Source: an uncultured Clostridium sp.
Lineage (GTDB): Bacteria; Bacillota; Clostridia; Clostridiales; Clostridiaceae
Assembly (NCBI GenBank): GCA_900547475.1
Contig: URGW01000031.1
Coordinates: 1 to 47,510, forward strand
Length of the DNA stretch: 47,510 nucleotides
Direction of reading: 5' to 3'
Shown: positions 8,782 to 17,832 of the stretch, in pieces
Layout: every line of letters begins with the position of its first letter
Numbering within the stretch: position 1 is the stretch's first letter
The notes under the pieces: generated by a model
What the model was told of the DNA's origin: nothing
What the model saw: only the letters and a program-made list of their open reading frames with translations
Database searches by the model: none
Translations under genes and position numbers: made by a program

Positions 8782-10026
8782 ATGAAGATTTTAGTAGTAG
8801 ATGATGACAGAATAATTAGAATGGGTTTGAAAGCGCTTATTAAAAGATTGTTTAGTGAACATGAGGTAGTTTCGGATTTTCAAAATGGTTTGCTAGCTTT
8901 TGAATATTTAAAGGAAAATCAAGTTGATATAGTTATTACTGATATAAAAATGCCTGTGATGATGGGAAATGAGTTAATAGAGAAAGTAATGAGAACATTA
9001 GACAAGCCACCTTTATTTATAGTATTAAGTGGGTACGATGAGTTTTCTTATGTTAGAGATACAATGAAAGCAGGAGCTTTTAATTACTTATTAAAACCTA
9101 TTAATGATGAGGATTTAACAAAAGTTATAAATGAAGCTGAAAGTAAAGTAGAAGAAAATAAAAATACTAGTGTCATATTAAATAAATCAATAGAAGTTTT
9201 AAAGAGAGACTTCTTTAAACAAATATTATTTTCAAATGTAAATATTAACTCAAATATTGATAAGAAGTTATTAGACAACATTCAAATAAATGAAAATTAT
9301 TTTTATAAAATGATAATTATACAAAGAGATAAAAAAGAGGATATAAATTTAATAAATAAATTTATAAAATCTATTATAGAAAAATATGATGATTTAGAGC
9401 ATATATCTTTTAATTATGAATCTAATACTTATATATTATTCTTTTTCGATAATACTATTAGATTAGATTCAGATAAAATATATAGTGATATTATAACATT
9501 AAGTAATAATTTTATTGAAAACAATAAAAATGTTTATATTATGCAAGAAACGGATAAAGTTTGGGAATTAAGAGAACAAGTCAAAAATTTTAAAAAGATA
9601 AAAAGTAGTTTACATGGAGAAATAAGGGCCAAACAATATTTTTTGAAAAACTCTGGTAATGGAAGTAGCAATGATGATGAAAAGTTAGAAAGAAGTAATT
9701 TAGTTGCTGTTAAGTTAGCTAAGCAATATATAATGGAAAATTACAATAAAAATATTACATTAAAGGATGTTGCGGATAATGTATTTTTAAGCCAAAACTA
9801 TTTATCGGAATTATTTAAAAGAGAAGTGGGCGAAGGATTTTACGAGTTCTTATCAATGTATAGAATAAGTGTAGCAAAGAATTTATTGGTAACTACAAAT
9901 TTAAGAATATACGAAATATCAGAAAGTATAGGATATAATGATCCAGTAACCTTTGGAAGAGCATTTAAAAAGTTAACAGGATATACACCAAATGGATATA
10001 GGAATAATAGAGATAATTTTAAATAG
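8782..10026 (+). CDS. Response regulator with AraC DNA-binding domain, YesN type (cassette A)
   Basis: Cytoplasmic transcription regulator, 414 aa, with AGGAGG just upstream. Residues 1-120 are a receiver domain: acidic pocket VVDDD, phospho-acceptor Asp54 in VITDIKMP, the Ser of VLSGYDEF, and the Lys of LLKPI. A variable middle region follows. The C-terminal 100 residues hold two helix-turn-helix motifs of AraC type, including NITLKDVADNVFLSQNYLSELFKR as the first and IGYNDPVTFGRAFKKLTGYTP as the second. It likely activates genes for mannan use when phosphorylated by the kinase at 6738. It is cotranscribed with the binding protein at 10063 (36-nt gap). Confidence 0.93.
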   Translation: MKILVVDDDRIIRMGLKALIKRLFSEHEVVSDFQNGLLAFEYLKENQVDIVITDIKMPVMMGNELIEKVMRTLDKPPLFIVLSGYDEFSYVRDTMKAGAFNYLLKPINDEDLTKVINEAESKVEENKNTSVILNKSIEVLKRDFFKQILFSNVNINSNIDKKLLDNIQINENYFYKMIIIQRDKKEDINLINKFIKSIIEKYDDLEHISFNYESNTYILFFFDNTIRLDSDKIYSDIITLSNNFIENNKNVYIMQETDKVWELREQVKNFKKIKSSLHGEIRAKQYFLKNSGNGSSNDDEKLERSNLVAVKLAKQYIMENYNKNITLKDVADNVFLSQNYLSELFKREVGEGFYEFLSMYRISVAKNLLVTTNLRIYEISESIGYNDPVTFGRAFKKLTGYTPNGYRNNRDNFK

Positions 10027-10062
10027 CAGATTACATAACTTAAAAAAGGTATAGGTGGATTT

Positions 10063-11358
10063 ATGAGAATTAATAATAAAATTAAGGTGTTGATAGGAAC
10101 AAGTATCATTAGTATATTAATAATTTTTATAATAAATAAAATTTTTTATAAAGATGAAATAAATTTAATTAAAAATGAAGAACTAGAAGGAAATATTACA
10201 TTTGTCAGTAATAGAACAGATAAAAGGGAAGAAATTGAAGAACTGATAGAAGAGTTTGAAAGCTTAAATCCTAAGGTTAGTATAGAGTTAGAGCTATTAG
10301 GAGATGCTTCAACTATATTATATAAAAGAGCTTTAGTAGGAGAATTACCAGATGTAACCCTAGTACCAGGAGGAATTAATGTAACAGATTATTATAAATA
10401 TTTTTTACCTATAGATGATTTAGGATTTAACCGTGATAATATTTATAATTATGAAGTTGGATTAAGTAAGGATAATCATTTATACTGTATTACTACATCA
10501 CTTAATTGGAATGGATTTATTTATAACAAAAGTATTTTTAAGGAGGCTAAAATTGATAAATTACCATCTACAATAGATGAATTTTTTGATGTTTGTGAAA
10601 GAATAAAATCTTTAGGAGTAGTACCTATTGCATTAAATTATAAGCAAGGATGGTTAATGGATAAATGGATTGATTTTGTTCCATATGTGATTGATAAGAA
10701 TTTGGAATCGAGAGTTATTTATGACAATATTAATATACTAGATGACAATAGTAGTATTTTTAAATCAATTAATTTTGTAAGAGATATAGTTCAAAATAAA
10801 TATTGTGAAGAAGATTTATTAAGCTATGAATGGAAAAATTGTAAGGAAGATATTAGAGATGGAAGAGTAGGTATGTTTTTAGGAAACTCTGATTTCAAAT
10901 ATCAATTAGAGGATTTGGGAATGAATATAGATGATATAGGTATGTTTCCACTTATGGGGAGTGATGCAATTAGTATTTATGGTGATTATTCAATGGGAGT
11001 TTCAAAAGAAACTAGATATCCAGAAGCTTCGAAAGCATTTTTAAAGTTTCTGTTTGAAGAGAATAGATATGCAAATGCAGTAGACATACTATCACCATTA
11101 AAAAATAGTGAAAAGAATAAGGAGTTTTTTAAAGAATTAGAAAAGTTCAATTTACCATTAGATATCTATGGAGAAAAAGTAAAAATTAATAGTGAAGGAG
11201 TAAATGATACTCATGAATACTATGATACATTAAGAAAATCTATAGGAATAGATTCTTCGTTTGTTCAATCATATAGTATATGTGATAATCCAGAAGAGAT
11301 TAGAAATAAAATAAATTCTGAGTGGAGTGAATTAAGAAAAAGCATATTACTAGAATAA
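10063..11358 (+). CDS. Membrane-anchored extracellular solute-binding protein, family 1 (sensor-type, cassette A)
   Basis: 431 aa. The N-terminus has a basic start and one hydrophobic helix at about 9-29, but no cysteine in the first 40 residues. It is therefore an uncleaved or signal-anchored protein, not a lipoprotein. The rest is a periplasmic-type sugar-binding fold with the N-terminal strand FVSNRTDKREEI. The same pattern occurs in its paralogue at 24014 and, as VLTHRTDIKD, in the transport lipoprotein at 29009. It follows a YesN-type regulator in the same operon and has no permease neighbours. The likely role is ligand presentation to the kinase, as in the XylFII-LytS xylose sensor of Clostridium beijerinckii. 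This is inferred from context. Confidence 0.85.
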   Translation: MRINNKIKVLIGTSIISILIIFIINKIFYKDEINLIKNEELEGNITFVSNRTDKREEIEELIEEFESLNPKVSIELELLGDASTILYKRALVGELPDVTLVPGGINVTDYYKYFLPIDDLGFNRDNIYNYEVGLSKDNHLYCITTSLNWNGFIYNKSIFKEAKIDKLPSTIDEFFDVCERIKSLGVVPIALNYKQGWLMDKWIDFVPYVIDKNLESRVIYDNINILDDNSSIFKSINFVRDIVQNKYCEEDLLSYEWKNCKEDIRDGRVGMFLGNSDFKYQLEDLGMNIDDIGMFPLMGSDAISIYGDYSMGVSKETRYPEASKAFLKFLFEENRYANAVDILSPLKNSEKNKEFFKELEKFNLPLDIYGEKVKINSEGVNDTHEYYDTLRKSIGIDSSFVQSYSICDNPEEIRNKINSEWSELRKSILLE

Positions 11359-11370
11359 ATACAATATTAA

Positions 11371-11396
11371 GAGAGAGGATTATCCTATCTCTTTTT
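11371..11396 (+). terminator. Likely terminator after cassette A
   Basis: An 8-bp stem (AGAGAGGA with TCCTATCTCT, one 2-nt bulge) is followed by TTTTT. It lies 13 nt after the binding-protein stop and separates this operon from the alpha-galactosidase gene. Confidence 0.6.
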
Positions 11397-11539
11397 AAAT
11401 ATAAAAATAATTATTTAACCGATAAAAAATCAGTATTAGTGACTAATTTTAATGTGATTTTAAATAGCGTTGATAAATTTAGATAACTATAATAATTTAT
11501 AATTATAATTTATTTATATAACGAATTAGGAGGATATAT

Positions 11540-13726
11540 ATGGGTATAAAATTTATAGAGAAACATAAAGTATTTAAATTGGATGCAAAGGATACATCGT
11601 ATATTATAGCAATAGTAGATGAAGAGCAATTTGTTGGACATGTTTATTTTGGAAAAAAGATAGTTGATGAAAACGTTAATTATTTATTACGTATAGATGA
11701 GCCACCATATGTACCATCAAAGAATAATAGAGATAGAGTATCGTTTTATGATAGTTTTCCAATGGAGTATTCAACTCATGGTATAGGTGACTTTAGGGAA
11801 TCTTGTCTAAGAGTAAGAGATAACAAGGGGAATAATGCATGCAAATTACAATATGTATCTCATGAGATATTTAGTGGAAAGAAAAGCTTACAAGGTTTAC
11901 CTTCAACTTTTGGAAATGAAGATGAGTGTACAACCTTAGAAATAACTTGTATAGACAAAGATTTAAATTTAGAAGTAGTGTTAGTATACACTACATTTGA
12001 AAACTTAGATGTAATAACTAGAAGTGTAAGAGTTAAAAACTGTGCAGAAGATGCAATTACACTTACTAAAGTATTATCTGCATGTATAGACTTTGATGGA
12101 GTTAATTATGATATGATTTCTCTTCATGGATCATGGGCAAGAGAAAGACATATTTCTAGAAAGAAAATAGGATATGGAAGACAAGCTGTCTCTTCAATTA
12201 GAGGGGAATCCAGTCATCAAGACAATCCATTTATAGCTCTTTTAGATAATAATGCAAATGATGAAAATGGAAATGTATATGGATTTAACTTTGTCTATTC
12301 AGGAAATTTCTTTACTCAAATTGAAGGTTGTCAGTTTGATACGACAAGAGTTGTAATGGGAATAAATCCAGAAGATTTTGAGTGGGTATTAGAAAAAGGA
12401 CAAGCATTCATTGCACCTGAAGTAGTAATGGTATATTCAAATGAAGGTATAGGAAAGATGACAAGAACATTCCATGACCTTTATAGAAATCATTTAATTA
12501 GGGGTAAATTTAAGGATAAAAAGAGACCAATACTTATAAATAACTGGGAAGCAACTTATTTTGACTTTAATACAGAAAAACTATTATCTATAGCGAAGGA
12601 AGCATCTAGCTTAGGAATTGAAATGCTTGTTATGGATGATGGATGGTTTGGGAATAGAAATTCTGATAATTCATCATTAGGAGATTGGATTGTTAATGAA
12701 GAAAAAATACAAGGTGGATTAAAGAATCTTGTAGATGAAGTTAATAAATTAGGAATGGAATTTGGGATATGGTTTGAACCAGAAATGATATCACCAAATT
12801 CAGATTTGTTTAGAGCACATCCAGATTGGTGTATACACATAGAAGGTCGTGAGCCAGCATTATGTAGAGAGCAATATGTTTTGGATTTATCTAGACAAGA
12901 AGTAGTAGATTATATCTATGAAAGTGTTAAAAAAGTTCTTTCAAGTGCAAATATAACTTACGTTAAGTGGGATATGAATAGACAGTTAACTGATTTAGGG
13001 AGTTTAAAAATTACTCCAGAAAGGCATGGAGAGTTATTCCATAGATATGTATTAGCTGTTTATGAAATGATGAATAGATTAACTACTGACTTCCCTAATA
13101 TATTATTAGAAAACTGTTCTGGTGGTGGTGCAAGATTCGATCCAGGTATGTTATATTATAGTCCACAAATTTGGTGTTCAGATGATACTGATGCCATTGA
13201 AAGATTAAAAATACAAGAAGGTACAGCTATGGTATATCCATTATCAGCAATAGGAGCACATGTTAGTGATTGTCCTAACCATACAGTTGGAAGAACTACT
13301 CCTTTTGAAACTAGAGGATATGTAGCGTTAGCGGGGACATTTGGTTATGAACTAGATGTTACTAGAATACCACAAGCTGATAGAGATATGATTCCAAAGC
13401 AAGTTGAAATGTATCATAAATATAATGATTTAATTAGAAGAGGAGATTACTATCGTATAGAAAATTACTCTGAAAATCATGAATTTGATGCTTGGGAAGT
13501 TGTTTCTAAGGATAAAAATGAAGTTTTAGTAACTTGTGTGCAAGTTTTAGGTAGACCTAATTATCATAGTAGAAGAATTAAGTTAAAAGGTTTAGAGGAA
13601 AATAAGATGTATAAGGTTGAAGGAACAGATGAAGTACTTTCAGGTGGAGCCTTAATGTATGGAGGAATAAATATTTCTTTATATGGAGATTATTCCAGTA
13701 AAACAATGCATTTGAATGTTTTATAG
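11540..13726 (+). CDS. aga: Alpha-galactosidase, glycoside hydrolase family 36
   Basis: Removes alpha-1,6-linked galactose from galactomanno-oligosaccharides or raffinose-type sugars. The 728-aa length, typical of bacterial GH36, and the three-part order (N-terminal beta-sandwich to about 325, TIM barrel, C-terminal beta domain) match the Geobacillus AgaA type. The LVMDDGWFG motif is present. The nucleophile is Asp478 in VKWDMNR and the acid/base is Asp548 in CSDDTDAIERL; both numbers coincide with those known for AgaA. No signal peptide is present, so it acts in the cytoplasm on imported oligosaccharides. An AGGAGG site lies at 11528-11533. It sits between sensor cassette A and the mannanases, which fits galactomannan use. 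Confidence 0.95.
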   Translation: MGIKFIEKHKVFKLDAKDTSYIIAIVDEEQFVGHVYFGKKIVDENVNYLLRIDEPPYVPSKNNRDRVSFYDSFPMEYSTHGIGDFRESCLRVRDNKGNNACKLQYVSHEIFSGKKSLQGLPSTFGNEDECTTLEITCIDKDLNLEVVLVYTTFENLDVITRSVRVKNCAEDAITLTKVLSACIDFDGVNYDMISLHGSWARERHISRKKIGYGRQAVSSIRGESSHQDNPFIALLDNNANDENGNVYGFNFVYSGNFFTQIEGCQFDTTRVVMGINPEDFEWVLEKGQAFIAPEVVMVYSNEGIGKMTRTFHDLYRNHLIRGKFKDKKRPILINNWEATYFDFNTEKLLSIAKEASSLGIEMLVMDDGWFGNRNSDNSSLGDWIVNEEKIQGGLKNLVDEVNKLGMEFGIWFEPEMISPNSDLFRAHPDWCIHIEGREPALCREQYVLDLSRQEVVDYIYESVKKVLSSANITYVKWDMNRQLTDLGSLKITPERHGELFHRYVLAVYEMMNRLTTDFPNILLENCSGGGARFDPGMLYYSPQIWCSDDTDAIERLKIQEGTAMVYPLSAIGAHVSDCPNHTVGRTTPFETRGYVALAGTFGYELDVTRIPQADRDMIPKQVEMYHKYNDLIRRGDYYRIENYSENHEFDAWEVVSKDKNEVLVTCVQVLGRPNYHSRRIKLKGLEENKMYKVEGTDEVLSGGALMYGGINISLYGDYSSKTMHLNVL

Positions 13727-13794
13727 ATGCAAATTGGTAATTAACTAGTGATAAATATAGCAAAATGTATAAAGAGAAAAGGAAGAAATTAATA

Positions 13795-13971
13795 ATGAAT
13801 ATAATAAAAGTGTTAGTTAATGCGTTGAAAATATTATTATATGAAATTATTGAAGAATATGGAATTGGATCCTTAGAAGCACTATTATTAAGTAAAAGAA
13901 TTGATAAATTAATTTTAAATTTACAGATAAAAGAATATAGTAAATATAAATCTCAAATGGTTTGCAATTAA
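13795..13971 (+). CDS. Spo0E-like aspartyl-phosphate phosphatase
   Basis: A small 58-aa helical-hairpin protein. The second half carries the family signature: IEEYGIGS, then the LSKRIDKLI segment, in which the Ser-x-x-x-Asp motif is conserved. Members dephosphorylate Spo0A~P and delay sporulation; some act on other response regulators. I choose ATG 13795, which has an AGGAAG-like site. An in-frame ATG at 13765 lacks one and would add an atypical basic leader. It is followed by its own terminator. Its place between alpha-galactosidase and mannanase genes is unusual. Confidence 0.75.
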   Translation: MNIIKVLVNALKILLYEIIEEYGIGSLEALLLSKRIDKLILNLQIKEYSKYKSQMVCN

Positions 13972-13985
13972 TAGAAATTATAAAG

Positions 13986-14027
13986 CATCAACTTATGTTT
14001 AAATAAAAGCATAAGTTGATGTTTTTT
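13986..14027 (+). terminator. Rho-independent terminator
   Basis: A 12-bp stem (13986-13997 with 14010-14021) with a 12-nt loop is followed by a T-run. The stem CATCAACTTATG closely resembles that of the terminator at 17630, after the first mannanase. Confidence 0.85.
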
Positions 14028-14090
14028 ATTATGAGAAACCAGCAAAAATTAATATATGCCAGCATTTTTTATTTATATATATTGAAGAAA

Positions 14091-14119
14091 TTATAAATGT
14101 TTTCTAGGAGGAATAAAAT
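14091..14119 (+). promoter_or_regulatory. Candidate promoter of first GH26 gene
   Basis: TTATAA (14091-14096) and TAAAAT (14114-14119) are spaced by 17 nt, 50 nt before the start codon. The stretch is alignable to the promoter before the second GH26 gene (17735-17763), sharing TAAATG and TTTCT in the spacer and AATAAAATTTA at the -10. A shared, duplicated promoter is inferred. Confidence 0.5.
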
Positions 14120-14168
14120 TTATTTTGTAGTGAAAAGGGCTATATAATTTAAAATTAGGAGGGGAAAT

Positions 14169-17100
14169 ATGGTTAGTAGTATTAATAAAAGATTAATAGC
14201 TTTAGTAATGTCATGTACAATATTGTGTACACAAACAACATCAACTATATTCGCACAAATAAATGATAATAGGAGTGTAGTTGAATGTTATTTTAATGAT
14301 TTTTCTAAGGGAAATATTCAATTACCAAATGAAGTTGATGGAGTAATTAAAAAAGAGGATGTTTTCATTCAAGACGAGATGTTAGCATTTAAGGCGAATT
14401 TTGATGGTGAGGATAATTGGGATAATAATAAACATGATTTAAATTTTTATGTAGATTATGGTAATAAAATAAAATCAGGTTCAAAAATAATATTTGATAT
14501 GCTAATTCCAACTAAAGATAGTTCCTTTGATGGATTAATTAAGTTTAAGGGTGTATTAAAGGATAGTAATTGGGGATGGAATGAGGGATTAGGAGGAGAA
14601 CTTACATCTAATAAGTTTGAAGATTTAGGAAATGGATATTCTAAAGTAACATTAGAGTCTACTATGCAAAATGATATAGATGGTATTAAATCAATAGTAA
14701 TACCAATATCAGCATATAACTGTACGTATAACTCAATAATTTATTTAGACAATCTTAGAGTAGTTGAGGAAGCTAATGATGATGTAGTTATAAAACCTAT
14801 AGAAAATATATCTTGGAATTTTGATAATAAAGAAGATGGGGTTTGTGGTTGGAAGGCTGGAGGATCATGGGCATATGATGGACCAATAAATATATCATAT
14901 GAGAATTTTTCATTAAAGTTAGAAGTAGATTACTCTGATAATATTGAAAATGGTTGGAGTGAAGTAAAGATACAAAATAATTTAGAAAAACCTATAAATA
15001 TTAATGGATATAACATATTGACATATGATTTTATATATAATCCTAATTATATGTCAACTGGATCATTCCAAACAAAGTTATCTATTGATGGAGCAGTGGA
15101 TACTTCAGCTAGTATTAATATTGAAAATTCAATAGAAATAGATGGTGGATTAAGAAAGGCTAAAGCAATTGTTAAATTCAAAGCTGTTGATAAAGATATT
15201 GAAAATATAACTATTGGAATTGTAGGAAGCAATGTAAATTATAAAGGTGATATATATATAGATAATATTACTTTAGGCGTAGAGGAAGCAAGAGATATAT
15301 ATGTTGAAAAGGTTGTAGATTCTGTAAAACAAGAAAAATTTAATATTGAAGATTTAGAAGGATTAATGCAGGAGAAAGTAAGATTAGTTGATAATAATGC
15401 AACGCAAAATACAGCAAATTTATTTTCATATCTTTTTGGTATTGGTAAAACAGATAAGGTATTATATGGACATCATAATGATGCGCATACTAAAGCAGTA
15501 TTAAAAGATAGTGGTACAAATTCGGATACTAAGGATTTAACAGGATCATTAGCTGGAATTGTAGGAATAGATACTACTGTATTAGCTGGAGCAGAAATAA
15601 AATTAACAGATGAAGAAAAAGAAAGTGGTATGACTTTAATAACGAAGAGTGCAAAGGTTTGTAAAGATGCAGCTGCAGAGGGGGCAATAATATCAATTAC
15701 ATCCCATATGCCAAACTTTGATGTAATAGCTAAAAATGGTAAGAATGAAAATGGAAATTATGATTATTCTATTTATAGTAGTGATATAACGGCTGGAAAT
15801 GTAGTGACACGAGTAATGCCTGGGGGAGATTTAAATGATGTCCTTATTGGATATTTAGATTTAATAGCAGATTTTGCAAATGAGTTAGATAAAGATAATA
15901 TAGCAGCGTTATTTAGACCATTACATGAGAATAATGGAAGTTGGTTCTGGTGGGGTGAAGAACATTGTGATGCAGAAGCATATAAAAATTTATATGCATA
16001 TATAGTTGAATATTTAAGGGATTATAAAAATGTTCATAACTTTTTATATGTATATTCTCCAGGTGGACCAATAAAAACAGAAAATGAATATTTAGAACGT
16101 TATCCAGGGGATGAATTTGTAGATGTATTATCTTTTGATATGTATCATAATAATCCATTAGAAACTATTGAGGGGGATGAATGGGTTAAGGACTTTGAAA
16201 ATACAATAAAAGTAATATCAGATATGGCATCAAAAAGAGGAAAGGTTTCTTCAGTAGCTGAAACGGGAATTTTAGCACATTCTGGTGGATTAAATTTAGA
16301 GGGGAATTTAAATAAAAAATGGTTCCAAGATATTTCAAATATAATCTCAAAATCAGATATGTCATATTATATGATTTGGGCTAATTTTGGAGAAGATAGC
16401 TTTTTTGCACCATATATGGTTGGTGAAAATAAGGGTCATGAAATGATAAATGAATTTATTGAATATTATAATAATGATAAATCGATTTTTGCAGATGGAG
16501 TAGGTAATTATCAGGATGCAAAGGTGGAAATGGGGGAAGCATATTCTTATGGATATATTACATCACCAGCATCAGGTGACAATATATTAGAAGGTGTTGA
16601 AATTACAGGTAAGATAAAGAATTTATCAGGAAATATTAAATTCGTTATTAAGGGAAGTAATGATGAAAGCATAGTTGAACTTAATGCAATTGGGGAAGGA
16701 GAAGTATATAAAGCTCAGCTTACTAATGAAGTTATTGATATGATAGGATCTAGAGTATGTACTATAGAATTATACTGTAATGATAACTTATTAAATTCTA
16801 TAAGAGTAAAATTTAATATAGAGGAAATTAAACAAGAAAATAGTTTAGTAGATGATTTTGAAAGTTATTATGGAGAAAATTCACTTTTAAAAGATGAATG
16901 GAGAGGAAATTCAGGACCAGGATGTTATGTTAATTCAGAACTTATAAGTCAAGATGGTAAGCTGAATTTAGGTAATTATGCTTTAGCGTTTAACTATAAA
17001 ATTTCAAATGAAAATACTAGTGAAGGATGGGCTGGTATAACTAAGGAGATAACTAAGGATTGGTCTGAATATGATGCATTGAAATTATGGATTAAACCAG

Positions 17101-17618
17101 ATGGAAATGAACAAAAGCTAGTAATACAAATAACTAGTAATGGAGAGGATTTTGAGGTTTGGTTACCAGAGTTTGCAACAACGACAGAAGCAAAATTTGT
17201 TACATTACCATTTACTGAATTTAAAGGTAAGAATAATGGTGTATTTGATGCTTCAAAGATTGAACGATTTGGTATATGGTGTAATACATTAGTATCAGAA
17301 GGACATGAAGGAACATGGACAGTTGAATCAACAATGTATTTTGATGAAATAAAAGCTGTAAGTACTGCAGATTTAGAAGAGCCAGAAGAGGATGGAGATA
17401 ATAAGCCAGGAAATGGAGAGGAAGAAAAACCAACTATAGATGAGAAACCAGAGGAAGATAATAAGTCTGATAATGGGGAAGAAAAACCAGGTACAAATAA
17501 ACCTAATAGTGATAAAGATAAGTTACCAAAAACAGGTGGAATACCATCTGTAGCAGTAGGAGTATTTGGTGCATTAATAGGAACTTTAGGAGCTACTATA
17601 ATAAAAAGAAAGAAATAA
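14169..17618 (+). CDS. Cell wall-anchored beta-mannanase, GH26, with carbohydrate-binding modules
   Basis: Secreted endo-beta-1,4-mannanase of 1149 aa. Parts in order: signal peptide 1-29 (cleavage after FA), N-terminal binding module about 32-200, a second beta-sandwich module about 216-368 (both CBM27-like), GH26 catalytic domain about 405-770, an Ig-like module about 793-887, a C-terminal module about 892-1064 (CBM11/CBM23-like, beginning LVDDFE), an acidic Pro/Glu/Lys linker, and the sorting signal LPKTG at 1119-1123 with membrane helix and RKK tail. The acid/base is Glu587 (RPLHENNGSWFWWG) and the nucleophile is Glu698 (VAETG). Sortase should link it to peptidoglycan. AGGAGGGG precedes the start. 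It is paralogous to the next gene, which lacks the first module. Confidence 0.95.
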   Translation: MVSSINKRLIALVMSCTILCTQTTSTIFAQINDNRSVVECYFNDFSKGNIQLPNEVDGVIKKEDVFIQDEMLAFKANFDGEDNWDNNKHDLNFYVDYGNKIKSGSKIIFDMLIPTKDSSFDGLIKFKGVLKDSNWGWNEGLGGELTSNKFEDLGNGYSKVTLESTMQNDIDGIKSIVIPISAYNCTYNSIIYLDNLRVVEEANDDVVIKPIENISWNFDNKEDGVCGWKAGGSWAYDGPINISYENFSLKLEVDYSDNIENGWSEVKIQNNLEKPININGYNILTYDFIYNPNYMSTGSFQTKLSIDGAVDTSASINIENSIEIDGGLRKAKAIVKFKAVDKDIENITIGIVGSNVNYKGDIYIDNITLGVEEARDIYVEKVVDSVKQEKFNIEDLEGLMQEKVRLVDNNATQNTANLFSYLFGIGKTDKVLYGHHNDAHTKAVLKDSGTNSDTKDLTGSLAGIVGIDTTVLAGAEIKLTDEEKESGMTLITKSAKVCKDAAAEGAIISITSHMPNFDVIAKNGKNENGNYDYSIYSSDITAGNVVTRVMPGGDLNDVLIGYLDLIADFANELDKDNIAALFRPLHENNGSWFWWGEEHCDAEAYKNLYAYIVEYLRDYKNVHNFLYVYSPGGPIKTENEYLERYPGDEFVDVLSFDMYHNNPLETIEGDEWVKDFENTIKVISDMASKRGKVSSVAETGILAHSGGLNLEGNLNKKWFQDISNIISKSDMSYYMIWANFGEDSFFAPYMVGENKGHEMINEFIEYYNNDKSIFADGVGNYQDAKVEMGEAYSYGYITSPASGDNILEGVEITGKIKNLSGNIKFVIKGSNDESIVELNAIGEGEVYKAQLTNEVIDMIGSRVCTIELYCNDNLLNSIRVKFNIEEIKQENSLVDDFESYYGENSLLKDEWRGNSGPGCYVNSELISQDGKLNLGNYALAFNYKISNENTSEGWAGITKEITKDWSEYDALKLWIKPDGNEQKLVIQITSNGEDFEVWLPEFATTTEAKFVTLPFTEFKGKNNGVFDASKIERFGIWCNTLVSEGHEGTWTVESTMYFDEIKAVSTADLEEPEEDGDNKPGNGEEEKPTIDEKPEEDNKSDNGEEKPGTNKPNSDKDKLPKTGGIPSVAVGVFGALIGTLGATIIKRKK

Positions 17619-17629
17619 AGTGAAATAAA

Positions 17630-17673
17630 AAAACATCGACTTATGCTAATTTAAGTATAAGTCGATGTTTTTA
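17630..17673 (+). terminator. Rho-independent terminator after first GH26 gene
   Basis: A perfect 15-bp stem (17630-17644 with 17657-17671) carries an A-run before and a T-run after. The core ACATCGACTTAT differs by one base from the terminator stem at 13986, suggesting the two arose by copying. Confidence 0.9.
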
Positions 17674-17730
17674 TATATTTAATTAACAATAATTACTATA
17701 TATTAGCAAAAATTACTTTGGATATATAGA

Positions 17731-17763
17731 ATCATTGTAAATGATTTCTTGAAAAAATAAAAT
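17731..17763 (+). promoter_or_regulatory. Candidate promoter and palindromic operator of second GH26 gene
   Basis: TTGTAA (17735-17740) and TAAAAT (17758-17763) are spaced by 17 nt. The perfect inverted repeat ATCATT-GTA-AATGAT (17731-17745) covers the -35. The promoter aligns with that of the first GH26 gene, but the palindrome there is degraded. A regulator, possibly one of the two AraC-type proteins, may bind here; this is inference. Confidence 0.5.
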
Positions 17764-17832
17764 TTAATATGTACTAAAAATAAGATTTTTTAGTATGAAA
17801 ATATAGTTTTAAAATAATAGGGAGATGAGAAA

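Noticed and set aside
14104..14113. AGGAGGAA upstream of the first GH26 gene as a ribosome site
   Set aside because: No open frame follows at the right distance, and the sequence falls inside the promoter spacer. The real AGGAGGGG is at 14157-14164.
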